Notes: a model not told the origin generated them from the sequence alone. 64,000 bases of DNA from RGIG6353 sp964650465 (GCA_964650465.1 CAZYTA010000006.1:11284-75283), one strand, 5' to 3'; shown: positions 51,364 through 60,903, counted from the stretch's first letter. Numbers and translations: made by a program.

Positions 51364-53148
51364 TTACTTGTTAAGATTTGCCTTAAGAGTTTCAAGCTGT
51401 TCGCGGAGTTCCTTGGGAAGTCTGTCACCAAACTTCTTATAATGTTCCTCAATCTCGGCGGCTTCTGCAAGCCATGTATCCTTGTCAACAGTAAGAATGT
51501 CAACGAGAGTATCGCGAGAGAAGTCATTAAGGTCGGTAAGATCAATGTCATCAGGATTAGGCACGTATCCAATTGCTGTTTCAACAGCATCTACCTTATC
51601 CTCGCAACGGTCAATGATCCAGTTGAGAACGCGCATGTTGTCGCCAAAACCGGGCCATACAAAATTACCATCATCGTCAGTTCTGAACCAGTTAACATTG
51701 AATATCTTAGGAGCCTTGTCACCAAGCTTTTTGCCCATGTCGAGCCAATGCTGGAAATAATCGCCCATGTGATATCCGCAGAAAGGAAGCATTGCCATAG
51801 GGTCACGTCTTACAACTCCTACTGCACCTGCTGCGGCAGCTGTTGTTTCAGATGCCATAGCAGAGCCGACAAATACACCATTCTCCCAGCTCTTTGACTG
51901 ATATACAAGAGGAGCAGTCTTAGCACGGCGGCCACCGAAAATAATAGCAGAAATCGGAACGCCGGCACCCTTGTTGAATTCATCAGAAATACAAGGACAG
52001 TTTTCTGCAGGTGCGGTGAAACGGCTGTTAGGATGTGCTGCGCATGTTGACTTGTCAGCCTTGTCAAACTTAGAAGCATCCCATTTGTTGCCCTTCCAAT
52101 CCATCGCATTCTGAGGAAGCTCCTTGTTGAGACCTTCCCACCAAACTGTATTGTCATCAAGGTTAAGACATACATTTGTAAAGATAGTATTCTTCTTTGT
52201 AGACTCAAGTGCATTGAAATTAGATTTTGCATTTGTACCGGGGGCAACACCGAAGAAACCATTTTCAGGGTTGATAGCGTAAAGACGTCCGTCCTCGCCT
52301 ATTCTCATCCAAGCAATATCGTCACCAACTGTCCAAACCTTATATCCCTTTTTCTTGAGATATTCGGGAGGAATAAGCATTGCGAGATTTGTTTTACCGC
52401 AAGCAGAGGGAAAAGCAGCCGCAACATATTTAACTTCGCCCTTAGGATTCTCAAGTCCGAGGATAAGCATATGCTCTGCCATCCAGCCTTCCTTCCATCC
52501 CTGGTAAGAAGCAATTCTGAGAGCAAAACATTTTTTACCGAGAAGTACATTTCCGCCGTATCCGGAGTTTACTGAAATGATTGTGTTGTCTTCAGGGAAC
52601 TGGCAGATATATCTGTTTTCGGGATCAATATCACACTTACAGTGCAGACATCTTACCCAGTCATTACTATCACCAAGGACATCAAAAACCTTAGGACTTA
52701 CACGAGTCATGATTATCATGTTGAGTACAACATAAATCGAGTCTGTAATTTCAATACCTATTTTCGCAAGAGGAGAACCTATAGGTCCCATTGAGAAAGG
52801 AATGATGTACATTGTTCTTCCCTTATAGCTGTTCTTAGCTATGTCATAAAGCTTTTTGTACATTTCAGCGGGAGCGCACCAGTTGTTTGTAGGACCTGCA
52901 TCCTCTTCCTTTGTGGTACAGATGAAAGTTCTTGCTTCAACACGTGCTACGTCGTTTTCTTTTGTTCTGTGAAGATAGCATCCGGGGAGCTTTTCTTCGT
53001 TGAGCTTCATCATCTCACCACTGGCAACAGACTCTGCACGAAGTGCTTCCATCTGTTCTTCGCTGCCGTCGACCCAAACTACATTGTCGGGTGTAACAAG
53101 GTCTTTGATCTCGGCAATCCAGTTAAGTACTGTCTTGTTTGTTGTCAT
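51364..53148 (-). CDS. pckG: Phosphoenolpyruvate carboxykinase (GTP)
   Basis: 594 residues, AGGTAAG site before the ATG. Interconverts oxaloacetate plus GTP and PEP plus GDP plus CO2. GTP-type signatures: P-loop region AAAFPSACGKTNLAML with catalytic Cys (about residues 268-283), SVNSGYGGNVLLGKKCFALRIAS, VGDDIAWMR metal ligands, NPENGFFGVAPGT, and FGGRRAKTAPLVYQS. In anaerobic gut Clostridia it often runs toward oxaloacetate for fermentation. It has a leader of about 115 nt and an upstream inverted repeat. Confidence 0.97.
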   Translation of the reverse strand: MTTNKTVLNWIAEIKDLVTPDNVVWVDGSEEQMEALRAESVASGEMMKLNEEKLPGCYLHRTKENDVARVEARTFICTTKEEDAGPTNNWCAPAEMYKKLYDIAKNSYKGRTMYIIPFSMGPIGSPLAKIGIEITDSIYVVLNMIIMTRVSPKVFDVLGDSNDWVRCLHCKCDIDPENRYICQFPEDNTIISVNSGYGGNVLLGKKCFALRIASYQGWKEGWMAEHMLILGLENPKGEVKYVAAAFPSACGKTNLAMLIPPEYLKKKGYKVWTVGDDIAWMRIGEDGRLYAINPENGFFGVAPGTNAKSNFNALESTKKNTIFTNVCLNLDDNTVWWEGLNKELPQNAMDWKGNKWDASKFDKADKSTCAAHPNSRFTAPAENCPCISDEFNKGAGVPISAIIFGGRRAKTAPLVYQSKSWENGVFVGSAMASETTAAAAGAVGVVRRDPMAMLPFCGYHMGDYFQHWLDMGKKLGDKAPKIFNVNWFRTDDDGNFVWPGFGDNMRVLNWIIDRCEDKVDAVETAIGYVPNPDDIDLTDLNDFSRDTLVDILTVDKDTWLAEAAEIEEHYKKFGDRLPKELREQLETLKANLNK

Positions 53149-53270
53149 AACACTTACCTATCTTTCTTTGAATTTATAATAAATAATTATTAACAATAAA
53201 GCTAATGCAGATATATAAATCATTCTGCGGACTTATAAAACATTTCTACTTAAAACGTAACCCAATGTAT

Positions 53271-53298
53271 ATTATATCATAACTTTTTAGATTTGCAA
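53271..53298 (-). promoter_or_regulatory. pckG promoter
   Basis: Minus strand TTGCAA (53298-53293), 16-base spacer, TATAAT (53276-53271) with an extended -10 TG. Confidence 0.65.
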
Positions 53299-53314
53299 GT
53301 AGATTTGATAATAT

Positions 53315-53350
53315 TGTTCAAATTTTAACAAAAAATACTAAATTTGAACA
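53315..53350. repeat. Inverted repeat upstream of the pckG promoter
   Basis: 11-bp perfect repeat TGTTCAAATTT (53315-53325) and AAATTTGAACA (53340-53350) with 14 bases between, ending 17 bases upstream of the pckG -35. A likely operator or an additional hairpin after the transketolase terminator. Confidence 0.5.
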
Positions 53351-53361
53351 TTTTGCAATAC

Positions 53362-53397
53362 AAAAGACGGCAAAAGCAATAAATCGCTTCTGCCATC
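53362..53397 (-). terminator. Terminator of the queA-to-transketolase operon
   Basis: 12-bp stem (53366-53377 with 53386-53397, including two G-T pairs) followed on the minus strand by TTTT; 17 bases after the last transketolase gene. Confidence 0.75.
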
Positions 53398-53414
53398 TCT
53401 TATAACCATAGAAT

Positions 53415-54371
53415 TTACTTCTTCAGAGCAATAGCTTCTTTTGCGCGCTTAACAATGGTGTCGGCATCTATTCCGAATGTATGCATAAGTTCATTAGCCT
53501 TGCCGGACATACCGTAGGTATCCTGAATTCCTACCTTAATAACAGGTACAGGAGTTGAAGATTCAGTCACTACATCACAAACTGCACTTCCGAGACCTCC
53601 GATAACGCTGTGCTCTTCAGCAGTCACAATCGCCCCCGTTTTAATCGCAGATTCAAGAATTATTTCTCTGTCAATAGGTTTGATGGTATGAATATTGACA
53701 ATTCTTGCGTTGATGCCTTCTGCGCTGAGAATTTTTTCAGCTTCAATTGCTTCGTTTACCATAAGACCGGTTGCTATAATAGTTACATCCGAGCCGTCTT
53801 TCAAAAGCTGACCTTTACCGATTGTCAATTCATATGTATCATAATCATTAATTACCGGAACAGCAAGTCTTCCAAACCTGAGATAAACAGGACCGTCATG
53901 CTTGATTGCAGCAAGGACAGCAGCTCTTGCTTCAACAGCATCAGCAGGGTTAATAATAACCATTCCGGGAATTGTGCGCATCAAAGCAATATCTTCATTA
54001 CACTGATGTGTTGCACCGTCCTCACCAACAGTGATACCGGCATGAGTTGCACCGATTTTTACATTGAGATGAGGATATCCGATGGAGTTTCTGATTTGTT
54101 CATACGCTCTTCCTGCGACAAACATAGCAAAACTGCTGGCAAAAGGTATTTTCCCTGTAGAAGCAACGCCTGCCGCTACAGCCATCATATTTCCTTCAGC
54201 TATACCGCAATCAAAAAATCTGTCAGGAAAACTCTTTTTAAACGTTCCTGTTTTGGTCGATGCAGCAAGGTCTGCATCGAAAACTAAAATGTCATATTCC
54301 GCACCAAATTCAGCAAGTGCGTTTCCGTAAGCCTCTCTGGTGGCAATTTTTGAACCTATCTCGTATTTCAT
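53415..54371 (-). CDS. Transketolase, C-terminal subunit
   Basis: 319 residues; ATG at 54371 follows GGGGAGGGG and is preferred over an upstream start inside the preceding gene. Holds the pyrimidine-binding and C-terminal domains: ATREAYGNALAEFGAEYDILVFDADLAASTKTG, FDCGIAEGNMMAVAAGVASTGKIPFASSFAMF (the ThDP-activating Glu), THAGITVGEDGATHQCNEDIALMRTIPGM. Forms a split transketolase with the next gene upstream in the operon, linking the pentose phosphate pathway with glycolysis. Confidence 0.95.
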   Translation of the reverse strand: MKYEIGSKIATREAYGNALAEFGAEYDILVFDADLAASTKTGTFKKSFPDRFFDCGIAEGNMMAVAAGVASTGKIPFASSFAMFVAGRAYEQIRNSIGYPHLNVKIGATHAGITVGEDGATHQCNEDIALMRTIPGMVIINPADAVEARAAVLAAIKHDGPVYLRFGRLAVPVINDYDTYELTIGKGQLLKDGSDVTIIATGLMVNEAIEAEKILSAEGINARIVNIHTIKPIDREIILESAIKTGAIVTAEEHSVIGGLGSAVCDVVTESSTPVPVIKVGIQDTYGMSGKANELMHTFGIDADTIVKRAKEAIALKK

Positions 54372-54387
54372 TGTAACCCCTCCCCTA

Positions 54388-55215
54388 TTATATAGTTGCA
54401 GAAATTTCAGCAACAGCTGTTTCGTACTGTTCTTTGTTGGGGGCAGAGCCATGCCATTCGGCACGGTCTTCCATGAATGAAACGCCCTTGCCCTTTATTG
54501 TTTTGCAAACAATTACTGTAGGCTTATCTTTTGTATTTTCGGCTTCAGCTACTGCTGCCTCGATTTCATCAAAGTCGTGTCCGTTGATTATAATTGCATT
54601 CCAGCCAAATGCTTTGAATTTTTCATCTATAGGTGTAGGATTCATAACTTCCGTAATTTTACCGTCGATCTGAAGTCCATTGAAATCAACAAAAGCGGTA
54701 AGATTATCAAGCTTGTAGTGACCTGCAAACATAGCAGCTTCCCATACCTGTCCCTCTTCGAGTTCCCCGTCACCAAGCACGGTATAAACTCTGTAATCTT
54801 TATTGGAAGCCTTAGCCGACAAAGCCATTCCGCAAGCCGAAGAAATACCAAGACCGAGAGAACCGGTTGAAATATCTACACCGGGTACATTCTTCATATC
54901 AGGATGTCCCTGCAGAATACTTCCCTCTTTTCTGAATGTCTTAAGAAGCTCTGTAGAGAAAAAACCTTTCAAAGCCAGTGCTGTATACAAAGCAGGTGCG
55001 GTATGTCCTTTAGAAAGCACGAATCTGTCTCTATCATCTTTCTTGGGATTATTAGGGTCAACGTTCATCTTGCCAAAGTATAAATAAGCAAGGATGTCCG
55101 CAACAGACAGTGAGCCTCCCGGATGACCGGAATTTGCAGAATAAACACATTCAAGTGCACCAAGTCTGATTTTTTGCGCAGTTACTCGCAATTCTTCTCT
55201 TTTACTTTCGTTCAT
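54388..55215 (-). CDS. Transketolase, N-terminal subunit
   Basis: 275 residues, AGGAGG before the ATG. Holds the ThDP pyrophosphate-binding domain: SGHPGGSLSVADILAYLYF, FVLSKGHTAPALY, GSLGLGISSACGMAL, and the ThDP motif GDGELEEGQVWEAAMFAGHYKLDNL. Transketolase split in two genes is common in Clostridia and archaea. 16 bases before the C-terminal subunit gene. Confidence 0.96.
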   Translation of the reverse strand: MNESKREELRVTAQKIRLGALECVYSANSGHPGGSLSVADILAYLYFGKMNVDPNNPKKDDRDRFVLSKGHTAPALYTALALKGFFSTELLKTFRKEGSILQGHPDMKNVPGVDISTGSLGLGISSACGMALSAKASNKDYRVYTVLGDGELEEGQVWEAAMFAGHYKLDNLTAFVDFNGLQIDGKITEVMNPTPIDEKFKAFGWNAIIINGHDFDEIEAAVAEAENTKDKPTVIVCKTIKGKGVSFMEDRAEWHGSAPNKEQYETAVAEISATI

Positions 55216-55236
55216 GTTATTCCTCCTGTTTATAAG

Positions 55237-56184
55237 TCATGAAAATTTAGTCTTAAGTTTATTTATGACACTGACAAAGTAGTCAGGTAATTCACTTTCA
55301 AAATACATGTGTTCCTTGGTTGTAGGATGTATAAAGCCAATTGCTCTTGCATGCAGACATTGTCCATCCAAACCAAAGTTTTCCATTTTTGGAGAAGAAT
55401 AAACATCATCCCCTACCACTGGGTGCCCAATGGCTTTCATGTGAACACGTATCTGATGCGTTCTTCCCGTTTCAAGCTTTAACTTTAAATGTGAAAATCC
55501 ATTATACGACTGCATTAATTCATAGTGAGTAAGCGCCCTTCTTACTCCCGGTTCATCGCAATTTTCAGGATAAGCCGACATCATTTTTCTGTCAGTTTTG
55601 CTTCTTCCTATAGAGTAACTGACATCACCTTTGTCCGACTTGGGGGTGCCATGTACTATAGCCTCATAAAAACGGTCTAAAGAGTGCTCCTTGATTTGTT
55701 CGGAGAGCGAAATATGAGCATTATCATTTTTGGCAACAAGCAATAATCCGCTTGTGTTTTTGTCAATTCTGTGCACAATACCGGGACGAGTGATCCCATT
55801 AATGGCAGAAAGGTCTTTAACTCTATACATGAGAGCATTTACAAGTGTTCCTGTATAATGACCTGCAGCAGGATGAACAACCATACCTCGCGGTTTATTT
55901 ACAACAAGCAGGTCTGAATCTTCATATACAACATCTATTTCGATATCCTCAGGAAGCACATCATACTCAACAGGTGCAGGTATAGAAACCTCTACAACAT
56001 CACCTGAACGGATAATGTAATTTTTCTTTTTTACCTCTCCGAAAACTTTGATAAACCCATCGGAAATCAAAGAAATAACTCGCGATCGAGATAGAAATAA
56101 ATTGTTGGCAACATATACATCAAGTCTTTCTCCGTCTGTTTCCGGGAAAAGATACTCTACGTTATCACATTCAGAAAAAGTCAA
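55237..56184 (-). CDS. rluD: RluD/RluA-family 23S rRNA pseudouridine synthase
   Basis: 315 residues. N-terminal S4 domain (ERLDVYVANNLFLSRSRVISLI), then the catalytic domain with GIVHRIDKNTSGLLLVAKN (catalytic Asp in HRIDKNTSG, about residue 138) and HQIRVHMKAIGHPVVGDDVY. Likely modifies helix 69 of 23S rRNA. It overlaps lspA by 4 bases, an arrangement common in Firmicutes. Confidence 0.94.
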   Translation of the reverse strand: MTFSECDNVEYLFPETDGERLDVYVANNLFLSRSRVISLISDGFIKVFGEVKKKNYIIRSGDVVEVSIPAPVEYDVLPEDIEIDVVYEDSDLLVVNKPRGMVVHPAAGHYTGTLVNALMYRVKDLSAINGITRPGIVHRIDKNTSGLLLVAKNDNAHISLSEQIKEHSLDRFYEAIVHGTPKSDKGDVSYSIGRSKTDRKMMSAYPENCDEPGVRRALTHYELMQSYNGFSHLKLKLETGRTHQIRVHMKAIGHPVVGDDVYSSPKMENFGLDGQCLHARAIGFIHPTTKEHMYFESELPDYFVSVINKLKTKFS

Positions 56185-56660
56185 CTCAAATTACCGTCCG
56201 ATTTTTTATTTGTTAACTGCTTATCAAAGAAAATTATATAAACGGCAAGCAAGCAAGTGCCAACAACCACAGCGGAGTCTGCCACATTAAAGACAGGAAA
56301 ATCAATGAATGTAACCTTAAAAAAATCTACAACATATCCAATAAAAACCCTGTCAATCATATTGCCTATCCCACCGCCCAAAATCATAGCAACCGAAACA
56401 ATGAACAAAGGATGCTTTATTGCTGTGAATTTTAACATTAATGCCAAGGCAATCATCAAAATAACAGAAAGTATCATAAACACCCATCTGTTATCAGCAA
56501 GCATACCGAATGCCGCACCTCTGTTCTCGACATAAGAAAGGCTTATAACATGGGGAATAATAACTATTTCCCGTTCCAATGGCAACAAAAGCTGTACAGT
56601 AAGATACTTGGTTAATATGTCGAGTAAAACAACCGAAATAAGAACAATTGCTACAAACAT
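56181..56660 (-). CDS. lspA: Prolipoprotein signal peptidase
   Basis: 159 residues, four membrane segments. Aspartyl protease that cuts lipoprotein signal peptides; the catalytic pair is seen in GNMIDRVF and FNVADSAVVVG. YVENRGAAFGML is the family N-rich motif. The window codes several lipoproteins (for example at 4961 and 23102) that need it. Confidence 0.96.
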   Translation of the reverse strand: MFVAIVLISVVLLDILTKYLTVQLLLPLEREIVIIPHVISLSYVENRGAAFGMLADNRWVFMILSVILMIALALMLKFTAIKHPLFIVSVAMILGGGIGNMIDRVFIGYVVDFFKVTFIDFPVFNVADSAVVVGTCLLAVYIIFFDKQLTNKKSDGNLS

Positions 56661-56671
56661 TTGACAACACC

Positions 56672-57226
56672 TTATTGCTCAGAAGAAGTTGTTGCAGAAA
56701 CTTTTTCTTTAGCCGCTTCTGTATCTCGGTCTACTTGCTCATTTACCTGATTACGAATGTCATTTTCGGCAGGAAGAGAAAATTCGAAGTCCATAGCTTT
56801 CAGAAGCTTTATATGCTCTATATACTGATTGTACAATTTGTTTCTGTAGTCTTCTGCAAGAGATTTGATTTTTTCGATTTCTTGTTGGCTGCTTATAACT
56901 TTCTGCTCAGCTTCATCAATTTTTTCCTGGCATTTTCCTTTGGCTGAGTTTATGATATTTCCTGCTTCATTTTTAGCTTGTTGTACAATACTCTCACCAA
57001 GTTTCTGAGCTTTAATAATAACAGCTCTGATCGAATCTTCATCGTTGTGAAGCTCGCTGTACTTAACCTTTGTCATGTGCAATTCACTTTTTAAATCCGA
57101 GTTTTCTCTATACAACTCAGTGTACTGGTCAAGCAAAAACTCTATATACTCTTCTACCTCAGAGCAATTATAGCCTCTTACGGCTTTATTGAAAACTTTG
57201 TTTTTTAATTCGTGGGGTGCAATCAT
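56672..57226 (-). CDS. divIVA: DivIVA-family cell division/polarity protein
   Basis: 184 residues. N-terminal membrane-binding domain IAPHELKNKVFNKAVRGYNCSEVEEYIEFLLDQY, then a long coiled coil (about 35-70 and 85-140) and a short tail. DivIVA marks curved membrane at poles and septa. The neighbours sepF and yggT fit a division cluster. ylmH, often found between yggT and divIVA, is absent. Confidence 0.93.
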   Translation of the reverse strand: MIAPHELKNKVFNKAVRGYNCSEVEEYIEFLLDQYTELYRENSDLKSELHMTKVKYSELHNDEDSIRAVIIKAQKLGESIVQQAKNEAGNIINSAKGKCQEKIDEAEQKVISSQQEIEKIKSLAEDYRNKLYNQYIEHIKLLKAMDFEFSLPAENDIRNQVNEQVDRDTEAAKEKVSATTSSEQ

Positions 57227-57242
57227 GAAATTTTCCTTTCGG

Positions 57243-57524
57243 TTATATAGAAAAAAACTCCACTATGACAATTGTCACAGTAAAAATTATTGATACAAAT
57301 ACATATGACATATCAACGGAAATGCTGTAAAGAAATTTACTTTTTCTCAAAATACTCCTGACCGGAAAAGCATAAAACTCCGTGAAAGCATAGCAAAACC
57401 TGTCAAGTATCCCTCGATTATGATCGGGGATACTTGACAGAACTATTCTGATAATCATAGATAACTGAACGATATCTATGTAAATTCTGATAATCCTGTG
57501 CAAAAGTATTGAAAATACGTTCAA
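57243..57524 (-). CDS. yggT: YggT-family membrane protein
   Basis: 93 residues, two membrane segments around the conserved short loop (MIIRIVLSSIPDHNRGILDRFCYAFTEFYAFPVRSIL). Gene order sepF-yggT-divIVA is usual. Role in membrane or division is not well known; YggT proteins have been linked with osmotic tolerance. Confidence 0.88.
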   Translation of the reverse strand: MNVFSILLHRIIRIYIDIVQLSMIIRIVLSSIPDHNRGILDRFCYAFTEFYAFPVRSILRKSKFLYSISVDMSYVFVSIIFTVTIVIVEFFSI

Positions 57525-57530
57525 TTTAAA

Positions 57531-57959
57531 TTATTCAAAATCCTTTGCATCCTTGAGCTGCTCACCTGAAATGTCAACATTGCTGGGAGTAATAACATAT
57601 GTGCAATTTGCAACCTTTTTAAGATTACCGCCGATAGCATACGCTACTCCGTGAAGAAAATCGATGAGTCTGCGGGCAGTTTCTTTATTTGTATCTTCAA
57701 GATTAAGAAGTATAGTTTTTCTATCAAGAAGCTGGTCGGCTATTTGTCCAACAGCTTCAATGCTGTCAGGCTTTACAACCTTCATCTCTATTGAAGCACC
57801 AGTAGATACACTTACATTTGATGAACGTGCAGGCTTTTCCTGAACCTCATCTGTAGCTGCTGTATCGTAGAAATCATCTTCGTTTTCTTCGATATCACTT
57901 GCGTATTCTGATGCCTCGCTACCGTAAAATATTTTTTCAAACTTTTCCTTAAATGACAT
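57531..57959 (-). CDS. sepF: Cell division protein SepF
   Basis: 142 residues, AGGAGG before the ATG. N-terminal amphipathic segment (MSFKEKFEKIFYG), acidic linker, and the FtsZ-binding SepF domain (about 57-135: MKVVKPDSIEAVGQIADQLLDRKTILLNLEDTN, FLHGVAYAIGGNLKKVANCTYVITPSNVDI). Tethers FtsZ to the membrane. Confidence 0.96.
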   Translation of the reverse strand: MSFKEKFEKIFYGSEASEYASDIEENEDDFYDTAATDEVQEKPARSSNVSVSTGASIEMKVVKPDSIEAVGQIADQLLDRKTILLNLEDTNKETARRLIDFLHGVAYAIGGNLKKVANCTYVITPSNVDISGEQLKDAKDFE

Positions 57960-57989
57960 AATAATCCTCCATAAATTTATAATTCTTTT

Positions 57990-58700
57990 TTATTTGTTAT
58001 AATTTCTTCTGCCAAATATCGAGCTGCCTACTCTTACAATGTTGGCTCCCTCTTCAATGGCTATTGTATAGTCATCACTCATTCCGAGCGATAAATACAC
58101 CATATTAATATTATGAATGTTTTTTGCTGATATGTCAACATAAATTTGATATATTTTTTTAAAAATTTTTCTTTGGACCTCTTCATCGGTCATTATCGGT
58201 GGGATTGCCATAAGACCTTTAACCCTGATATTTTCAAACTCTGAGATTTCCAATAAAAATTTTTCAACTTCATCAGGCATTATTCCGCCCTTTGATTCTT
58301 CCATCCCAATATTGATTTCAACAAGAACATCCATCACCTTGTTGTGCTTTTTTGCCTGCCTATCAATTTCCTTGGCAAGAGAAACAGAATCGAGGGAGTG
58401 TATCATATCCACTTTGTCAATGATATACTTAACTTTATTAGACTGTAAATGACCAATAAAATGAATAATTACATTGTCTTTATCTATACAGTCATATTTC
58501 TCAAGTAACTCCTGAACCTTGTTTTCTCCAATGTAATTAAGCCCCTGTGAAATAGCAAAATTGATACGCTCGGCGCTGTTCATTTTGGTTGCACCAAGCA
58601 AAATCACATCATTCGGTCTACCGGATTTTTTACAGGCTTCCTCAATATTCGTTTTTATTATATCAAGGTTTTCTTTAATTGTCAAATATTCTTTTTCCAT
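57990..58700 (-). CDS. yggS: PLP homeostasis protein YggS/YlmE
   Basis: 236 residues. Fold-type III PLP-binding protein with the Lys in LLGATKMNSAERI (about residue 36; family form is AVSKxxP), and IHFIGHLQSNKVKYI, VEINIGMEESKGG, LSLGMSDDYTIAIEEGANIVRVGSSIFG. It keeps the pyridoxal pool balanced. Stands between the HlyD-like gene and sepF as in related genomes. Confidence 0.95.
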   Translation of the reverse strand: MEKEYLTIKENLDIIKTNIEEACKKSGRPNDVILLGATKMNSAERINFAISQGLNYIGENKVQELLEKYDCIDKDNVIIHFIGHLQSNKVKYIIDKVDMIHSLDSVSLAKEIDRQAKKHNKVMDVLVEINIGMEESKGGIMPDEVEKFLLEISEFENIRVKGLMAIPPIMTDEEVQRKIFKKIYQIYVDISAKNIHNINMVYLSLGMSDDYTIAIEEGANIVRVGSSIFGRRNYNK

Positions 58701-58703
58701 TTT

Positions 58704-59963
58704 TTAACCGATTATCTTTCCATCAAATAAATCTTTACCGTTATTTATAACTGCATCATACATCTCTATGTATGGAGTTTTTCTTGCTCCTTCATCCGTT
58801 TCTCCGTTGTCAATTTCAGGGTCTGTAACAGAGATGATATAATAACCGTCATTTTCGTATACCTTACAAGCTCGTTTAAATTCTACAGTGTTTCCGTTAA
58901 GAATGTAAACGCCTTCTTCGCCATCAACAATTCTAAGAGCTTCCTTTTTAATTCGCAAGCCCGCATATGAATCGAGCTTTACTTCGACTACTTGACTTCT
59001 CATAAAGTTAAAGGAATTGGTGTTTGCAGCAGATTGAAACACCAAAACTACGTCTTCACTGTCTGATTGAATAATTTTTTTTGTAAGTATCGATTTCACT
59101 TTAGCACCGACAGAATAAGGATAAGAAATTTCATAATAGGAGTCTGTCGAAAATTTCATGGCTGTTTCCTTATTGACTACACAAACAGTATACCATTCAA
59201 ATTCAGATATGATCTTGCCCACGGTATTTTTAGATACAGCTTCAGGATCCTTTTTTATAGCTTCGAGAATATCAGATACAGTTCCTGAAAAAATCAATTC
59301 TGGTGTAAGAACATTTTCGTACCCATCAACATCAGAGTAGAAGTATCCTGATGTCTGTGCGTAAATACTTCCTTCGTTTCCCGAAGCTCTCGACATAAGG
59401 CTTGTTTTTGCATCTTCGTAGTTATTTATAGCATCATCAAATCCTGTGAGTGCATTAACTACGAGATACCTTTTGTTGAGAGTAGAAAGAATATCGTTTT
59501 TATTCTGTGTAGCAAGATTGTATTCGCCTGCCATTACTTTGCCTCTGTAATCGGAAAGCAATGATGCTATATCTTTGTCTATCTTTGAAACATTGAGTGT
59601 AAAATAATTATGCTCCACAGAACTGTTTTTCAAAATCTCAACTTTTTCGTTAATACTTCGGATTTGCTCCTGAATTTTGTACTCAGAATCAGTAGTATAT
59701 ATATTAGCTATAGTTTGTCCCTTGGCAAGCTTTTCTCCTTCTGATATGACATAATTGTATGTACCGCCGATATCCGAGCTTACAAGAGTTTCGTTGCGCA
59801 CTATGTAGCACTTCATATCCAAGGTATCATCGATAGAAGCCAGAGTTGCATATTCGGTTTCCATTGAATCAATGAATATGTTTTTTACCTGTATACAAAA
59901 ATAAACTATAAAGAAAACCGCAACTAAAAAAACAGCTGCATTCTTTAAAACTTTTTTAATCAT
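58704..59963 (-). CDS. HlyD-like membrane-fusion-type protein
   Basis: 419 residues; ATG at 59963 follows AAAGGAGAACAG. One N-terminal membrane segment (about 8-27), then a barrel-sandwich start (DLDMKCYIVRNE-type, VSSDIGGTYNYVISEGEKLAKGQTIANIY), a helical hairpin (about 95-185), the second half of the lipoyl-like fold (SIYAQTSGYFYSDVDGYE), and a beta-rich C terminus. This is the layout of HlyD adaptor proteins. No transporter is next to it; it sits with division genes (yggS, sepF). Its role is not known. Confidence 0.75.
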   Translation of the reverse strand: MIKKVLKNAAVFLVAVFFIVYFCIQVKNIFIDSMETEYATLASIDDTLDMKCYIVRNETLVSSDIGGTYNYVISEGEKLAKGQTIANIYTTDSEYKIQEQIRSINEKVEILKNSSVEHNYFTLNVSKIDKDIASLLSDYRGKVMAGEYNLATQNKNDILSTLNKRYLVVNALTGFDDAINNYEDAKTSLMSRASGNEGSIYAQTSGYFYSDVDGYENVLTPELIFSGTVSDILEAIKKDPEAVSKNTVGKIISEFEWYTVCVVNKETAMKFSTDSYYEISYPYSVGAKVKSILTKKIIQSDSEDVVLVFQSAANTNSFNFMRSQVVEVKLDSYAGLRIKKEALRIVDGEEGVYILNGNTVEFKRACKVYENDGYYIISVTDPEIDNGETDEGARKTPYIEMYDAVINNGKDLFDGKIIG

Positions 59964-59976
59964 CTGTTCTCCTTTG

Positions 59977-60903
59977 TTACACTTTAGCAAAGTCGTTCAG
60001 AATATCAACAGAAACAGTATCATTTTTATCAACTAAATAAAACTTTGCCTCGTTTTTGTGCCTAAACCAAGTCAACTGTCTCTTTGCATAATTACGCGAA
60101 CGCTGCTTTAACAATTCGGTACAATCTTGAAGCGATGCTTCTCCGCGAAAATATAACTCAAATTCCTTATAACCAATTGCCTGTGATGCTGTTGAGCCTA
60201 CATACCAGTCGGAGGAAATTACTGTCTGCGCTTCATCCAAAAGACCTTCTTCTAACATCAAATCAACGCGCTTGTTAATTCTTTCGTAAAGCAAAGCCCG
60301 TTCCGAGAAATCAAGAACAGCATAAAGATAAGAAAACCTCGGGGGTTTTACACGCGATTCTGCAATTATTTGCGACTGAGTTTTACCTGTTGAATAATAA
60401 ATCTCAAGAGCATGCACTATACGTTTAACATCATTGGGATGTAATTTTTCGGCGTATTCGGAATCAATTTTAAAAAGTCTTTCCAAAAGAGCAGAACTTC
60501 CGTCAATCTCCGCTTCACGCATTAGTTTGGTTCTGATTCCAATGTCAATAGCTAATTCACCAAAATCATTTGAGTAAATCAGGTTATCAATATATAACCC
60601 CGTTCCCCCAACGATAATAGGCGTTTTCCCCCTTGACAATATATCCTCTATACATTGACTTGCAAGAGTAACATACTGAGCGACGCTGAATCGTTGCGAA
60701 GGATGGCACACATCCAACATATGATGTTTCACGCCATCCATATCTTCTTTGGTTGGCTTTGCTGTCCCAATATTCAGTCCTTTGTAAACCTGCATGGAAT
60801 CTGCAGAAACAATTTCGCCGCCTATTTGTTTTGCTATGGAAATGGACAGCGATGTCTTTCCTACCGCTGTCGGACCGGCAATAACTAAAATTTTATTGTT
60901 CAA
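59977..60903 (-). CDS. miaA: tRNA dimethylallyltransferase
   Basis: 308 residues. Adds a dimethylallyl group to A37 of tRNAs reading UNN codons. P-loop VIAGPTAVGKTSLSISIA at the N terminus, EIVSADSMQVYKGLNIGTAKPT, KHHMLDV, VGGTGLYIDNLIY, and KQRSRNYAKRQLTWFRH near the C terminus. Three bases separate it from queA, so the two tRNA-modification genes are coupled. Confidence 0.97.
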   Translation of the reverse strand: MNNKILVIAGPTAVGKTSLSISIAKQIGGEIVSADSMQVYKGLNIGTAKPTKEDMDGVKHHMLDVCHPSQRFSVAQYVTLASQCIEDILSRGKTPIIVGGTGLYIDNLIYSNDFGELAIDIGIRTKLMREAEIDGSSALLERLFKIDSEYAEKLHPNDVKRIVHALEIYYSTGKTQSQIIAESRVKPPRFSYLYAVLDFSERALLYERINKRVDLMLEEGLLDEAQTVISSDWYVGSTASQAIGYKEFELYFRGEASLQDCTELLKQRSRNYAKRQLTWFRHKNEAKFYLVDKNDTVSVDILNDFAKV

